A DNA stretch of 64,000 bases. It comes from Artocarpus heterophyllus. Taxonomy: Eukaryota > Streptophyta > Magnoliopsida > Rosales > Moraceae. Under the pieces are notes generated by a model. The model did no database searches. It was not told where the DNA came from and worked only from the letters and a program-made list of their open reading frames with translations. Positions 59,988 to 64,000 of the stretch are shown in pieces. The stretch is from assembly GCA_025403435.1 (NCBI GenBank), contig CM046330.1, forward strand, positions 25,483,507-25,547,506, written 5' to 3'. Each line of letters opens with the position of its first letter. The first letter of the stretch is position 1. The position numbers were made by a program, and so were the translations under genes.

Positions 59988-62439
59988 TGTCATGTTACAG
60001 AACCGGGATTGGTGACCTCGTAGCTTACTTTATATAATTAATCAAAATTAGTATTAAAACAACAATTATGAGAAATAGATTTAAAGGAAATTCTTAAAAA
60101 CTCTCAATTGAAAAATAAAAGAAAAATAAACCACCATTTCACGAAAAATAACTTAAGTCTGCCACTTTTAAATCATAAAGAGTCATTTACCAAATTTGTT
60201 AAAGACTAAGAATATCATAGAAAACTTATCCCTAAAATACTGAAGCAATATCAAATTGAAATAAGGCACTGGTACCAACAGGTCCTGCCGAACCATACAA
60301 TTTATGCATACATAATTTAAAAGCAAAAAAACTAAAGCAAACATTCAACCACTACAAAAGTCCATTGAAATAAACAATTAGTACAGAGCATGCAGCTAAA
60401 TTACAAAGAAATGATAGTTCAGCTTACAAACTCCACAAGCCACACCAAATAATGCCCTACTCTAAAGCGTACTAACATCTTGTAGTGGGAGATTTTAAAA
60501 TAAAATAAAACATAAAGAACTATAAGCAAAAGGCTCAATAAGATTATCACTTTAAAATACAACATTTAAATAATACTAAAATTTATGTAAGGACGTAAAT
60601 AAATAAATAAGTGTGCAAAATAAATAAAAACTTAAAGGAAAATCTTATCAGACTACAACACATGATTTCTCAAAAATCATAGAAAAACATCGCAAGGCTT
60701 GGAATCACCACCAAGTAGCCGCGTGTTTTTGGGATCTGTCCTCTTGCACACTCATTATACGATCTGAACTTAAAGGTTCCTTGCTTAATAAAAATCAACA
60801 AGCCAGAGAATCACACGTCATATGGTATTTGAAAACTCGTTCAAATCTTTTGCACTTGAAAATTTTCATCATGAGATACAAAACTTTTATTTTATAAAAT
60901 ATTATTGAAATTCATATTTTCAAAACCGTTGAAAATAAATAAATATTTAATTCAATTCTCAAACACATTTCAAGAATATATATGTTAAGGCTAAAAACTT
61001 TAAATCTTGGCTAACAAAGAAAGGATTATAAATTCTACCTCGATATTAGCAAAATCTGACGCTGTTAATCTCGCATATGTGCTAAATCCAATGTATGATT
61101 TACTATGTTCTAGAGCCTTAAAAGACCACCCTAAAATTGGATGCTGACCTAATTTTTACAGAAATCACATTTCATAATTAATTTCGTTAAATTTGGTTCT
61201 ATTAGTGTGCTATTAATAATTAAATACGAAATACACAAAAATGATAAAAAAAATATACAGCATGCTTAAAATAAAATTTAAAAACTATTATGGTCATTAA
61301 ATAGTCTAAAATAAATTTTAAAAATCATACAAGAAAAAGAGGTAAAAATATGCAAAACAACAAACATTGTGCAGTTTTACAACCCGTCGAAAAATGAGGC
61401 AGACGCCTGGTCTTCTCTAGGCCTAAACCGACCTGCCAGTAGGCTAGTTTGTTGAAAAACTGGGTTTTTCCAGTTTTCCAACCTGAAGCTAGATCGAGTT
61501 ATACGCAATTTTCTTGCATTAAAATCAGTTCACAAAGCAATTTAAAAGTTCAAATATCCAGAGACATATTCACAACAATAGACACCAATTTCCCCAAATT
61601 TTATAATATTTTAGAATTACAAATCACATTTTGAACCAAAATTTGAGAACATGAAAATGTAGCACAAATTCAGTCCAAATTGGAACATATATCCTCGAAT
61701 ATCAAGCATTTAACAACTCAAAAACTTAATCTCACATGCTTAGGTCATTTTTCTACACATTTGTCAAATCATATCTTCAACTACTTCCATAATCTCATAT
61801 ACAAACCCATATACATTTAAGATATTAAGAATACAATATGAATGCTTAGAGAAATTCTCAACTCATATTCTAATTTGAGATTAAAAGAACAAATTAACCA
61901 TCAAATCCTGATTAAATGGAAAAGATAAGAAAAATCAGTTTCTAGGTCAATGATCCTACACCAACCCTTGAGAAATTGGTTCTAGAACCTGAAGTAATTT
62001 GAGTCCAAGAGAGTAGTTATTTTTCCGCTTATTTTGATGTGTTTAAAGCTGAGTTTGAGAGAGAGAGAGAGAGAGAGTGGGAGAGTGTACTGGTTTGGCT
62101 TGTGGTTTTGTTTTAAAATGGCGCAAAAGTGAATGGGGGGCCACATCTGGAGTGTGGAGATGTCAGGTTCGGGAAATTGCAACATTGGATTTCAAAAAAT
62201 GGTGCAGTGATACATCCGTAAATAATGAAAAATTGATAAAATCTACAGTTTAAAATATGTGGTCATTCTTCAAAATATATATGTGTGTGTATATATGTCA
62301 CCAGGATTTTTAAATGCTCTAAAAATTTAAAATAATGGAACGCGATTAAATTAATGTTAATAAAAACTTATTTAAATTTAAGCATGCTTAGCACACCAAA
62401 TTAATTTAATTAGTTAAAATTAATATTAAGGGTACTACA
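59988..62439 (-). mobile_element. Gypsy solo LTR related to the LTR at 24212
   Basis: On the minus strand it starts TGTAGTACCC at 62439 and ends GTAACATGACA at 59988, resembling TGTAACACCC...GGGACATGACA of the large gypsy LTR. Shared internal layout includes a block with CGAGGTAGAATTTATAATCC...TTAGCCAAG (about 61040-61010). Flanks GCTCA (59983-59987) and GCACA (62440-62444) differ at one base, a likely aged target duplication. It keeps one or two traces of the 16-bp palindrome near 60280 and 61427. No gene lies inside. Confidence 0.72.
62057..62077. repeat. (GA)n microsatellite
   Basis: About ten GA units inside the solo LTR. Confidence 0.9.
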
Positions 62440-62732
62440 GCACATGCTCCCATTCAGTAATGCTAACCCACGACGGTATTGCATAATCTTATTAGAGTTA
62501 ATCTTTGAATATAAGACATTAAAATTTATTATTCCCTGTCATTTATAATAATTATTATTCATGATCAAAAACTTGCAGCAACTATTAAACTAACATTGTA
62601 TTCAATGTAAGCAACTATTATACTAAGATTGTATTCAATGTAGTATATGATAAGTGAAAATTAGCTCTTAAAAGGAGTTCGAAATGGAGAATCCACAATT
62701 GAGCCCAATTGGACAAATGGCTTCTTTGTGTA

Positions 62733-63330
62733 ATTGTAGGGGTGGTTACCGGTTGGATTTTGCAAATTTAAGTTCAATCCAAAATTCAATCCAGCAACAA
62801 TCCGATCCACAACTTTAAGATTAAAAAAAATTCCAATCCACAACGCAATCTAAAACCTTTGGATTAGATTTACAAATTTGCAGATTGAGCTATGACCTTT
62901 AAAAGTAAGAATATTGAAGGCTAATTTTTCCAATATCAAAAATTAAATAAACAATCCAAAAATATAAAATAGCTTAATAGAGTTAAATTTGTTCCTACTA
63001 GTCATTAAGACAAACTAGTTTCAATAAAACTTAAAATCAAGTCTTCTTAAAAAAAAAAACTCAAAATAAAGTATTGTTCACTCATCAACTGTACTTAAAA
63101 CTTTAAAGCAGTTTAAAATTATAAAATATATGAATATATAAATATAGAGGGTTTTAGATTGACAGATTGGACGGATTAAGAATTTCTCAATCCGTAGTCC
63201 AATCTAAAACCTTTAGTTTGGGATCTTTTTAATCTATTACCAATCCAAAACTCTTCTCAATCAAATCCAAACCTTTGGATTGGATTGAAATGAGTTGATT
63301 TCACGTATTGACAGATTTTGTGAACACCAT
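62733..63330. mobile_element. Possible non-autonomous hAT-like element
   Basis: The left end has AGGGGTGGTTACCGG and the right end, reversed, has ATGGTGTTCACAAAATC, a weak inverted-repeat pair of the kind seen in small hAT elements. TTTGTGTA (62725-62732) and TTTGTGTG (63331-63338) could be an 8-bp target duplication with one mismatch. The interior is rich in repeated AATCCAAA/TTTGGATT words. No ORF is present. Confidence 0.33.
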
Positions 63331-63338
63331 TTTGTGTG

Positions 63339-64000
63339 TGTGAGAGAGAGAGAGGGTCTCTTTGACTCGCTCCTCGGATAGATCATGCCCTAAATCACAA
63401 GCTTGGGCTATTATAGATCAATTGGGCTTATTCGTTACTTTTGTTTTACCAAAACTTTAAGAAAAAAACCTCTCAATCAGAAGTGTTGGACTTTTGAGTT
63501 TATGGAATACCACTTCATAGGATTGGTATTCAAAACAGCATTTTGTTGCAAAGTTTCTAAATTACCATTTTAAGAAATTTGAAAGACAAAAATATCTGTT
63601 ATGTTTTCTTTTCTCCTTTCTTTCCTCCTCTCCTTCTTCAATTTTAGTAGTATAAACTTTCCTCTCTCATAGTCTTTTCTTTCCTCTCTCTCCTTGCATC
63701 AAAATACATTTCCTCACCTTCAGATTCTTCCTCATCCCTGACACTAGATTGTCGACATCAGTGAGCAGTGCATGGCTCTCCCCAGGCAGAAGTGAGACCT
63801 CATCCTCTCGAAAAGGACCAGGGCCGAGTCCATGGTATGTCATTGTCATGATCATTCTCCTCATGAAACCGGCTGCTGTGTTCAGATCTCACCAGATCTC
63901 CCATATTGTGAGACTCAAGCCATGTGGTTTTCCATGTTATTATTTATTTTTTTGCATTTTTGAATTATAGAAAAAAAAACCTCTAGTAGATTTGAGTTTT
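63339..64000. other. Unassigned sequence at the right edge
   Basis: A CT-rich stretch (about 63605-63700) precedes a more balanced-composition segment (63720-63920). Open frames exist on both strands there (63749-63970 forward, 63667-63864 reverse), but I recognise neither. It could be the beginning of a host gene or exon continuing beyond the window. Confidence 0.3.

Noticed and set aside
63667..63970. Host gene at the right edge
   Set aside because: Both strands have open frames of similar length, neither recognised and neither with clear splice or start context; kept only as unassigned sequence.

Overview
This is a 64 kb piece of a plant nuclear genome, most likely an angiosperm and probably a eudicot. 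It is AT-rich and almost entirely made of nested transposable elements: Ty1/copia and Ty3/gypsy LTR retrotransposons primed by initiator tRNA-Met, an inverted-repeat DNA transposon and a tRNA-derived SINE. One convincing host gene is visible, a small intronless VQ-motif protein gene at 49045-49356. No rRNA, functional tRNA, CRISPR or bacterial-type operon is present. The species cannot be named from the sequence.

Left part (1-10.5 kb): an old chromovirus-type gypsy remnant (1-274 and 7603-8342) is split by a complete minus-strand LTR element (275-7602, target duplication AGCCC). That element has a copia-like gag but no protease, integrase or reverse transcriptase. In their place is a second ORF of the putative plant transposon protein family. 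A very old copia LTR follows (about 8880-9926).

Centre (10.5-26.4 kb): a decayed gypsy element (10457-26381) is split inside its RNase H by a young copia element (12635-22324). The copia LTRs are both 2033 bp and almost identical, the target duplication is GTATG, and its 1317-codon gag-pol frame is broken by only two stop codons.

Duplicated part (26.4-48.3 kb): about 6.4 kb of flanking DNA plus the 3' end of a minus-strand copia element is tandemly duplicated. Copy 1 (26382-34775) has a truncated copia and later gained a solo LTR (29576-31563). Copy 2 (34776-41230) runs into the full copia element (38601-48265, target duplication GTATT).

Right part (48.3-64 kb): a SINE, the VQ gene, then a three-level nest. 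A long-inverted-repeat (Mutator-like) element (49861-59868) holds a minus-strand gypsy solo LTR (50836-59536), which holds a chromodomain gypsy element (51373-57173). Another gypsy solo LTR (59988-62439) and unassigned DNA follow.

Two patterns stand out. First, a 16-bp near-palindrome (consensus GTTCGGCAGGCCGAAC) recurs at about 21-22 bp spacing in arrays inside elements that are otherwise unrelated: the copia LTR and its leader, the gag-only element's LTRs and internal region, and the gypsy LTR. Paired changes in both arms are visible. Second, the leader of the young copia has a row of hairpins just upstream of gag, four of which carry CCCCTAGG in the loop. A comparable row with different loops lies in the leader of the older minus-strand copia. 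These are the best candidates for undescribed cis-acting systems, perhaps for RNA dimerisation, packaging or host-factor binding.
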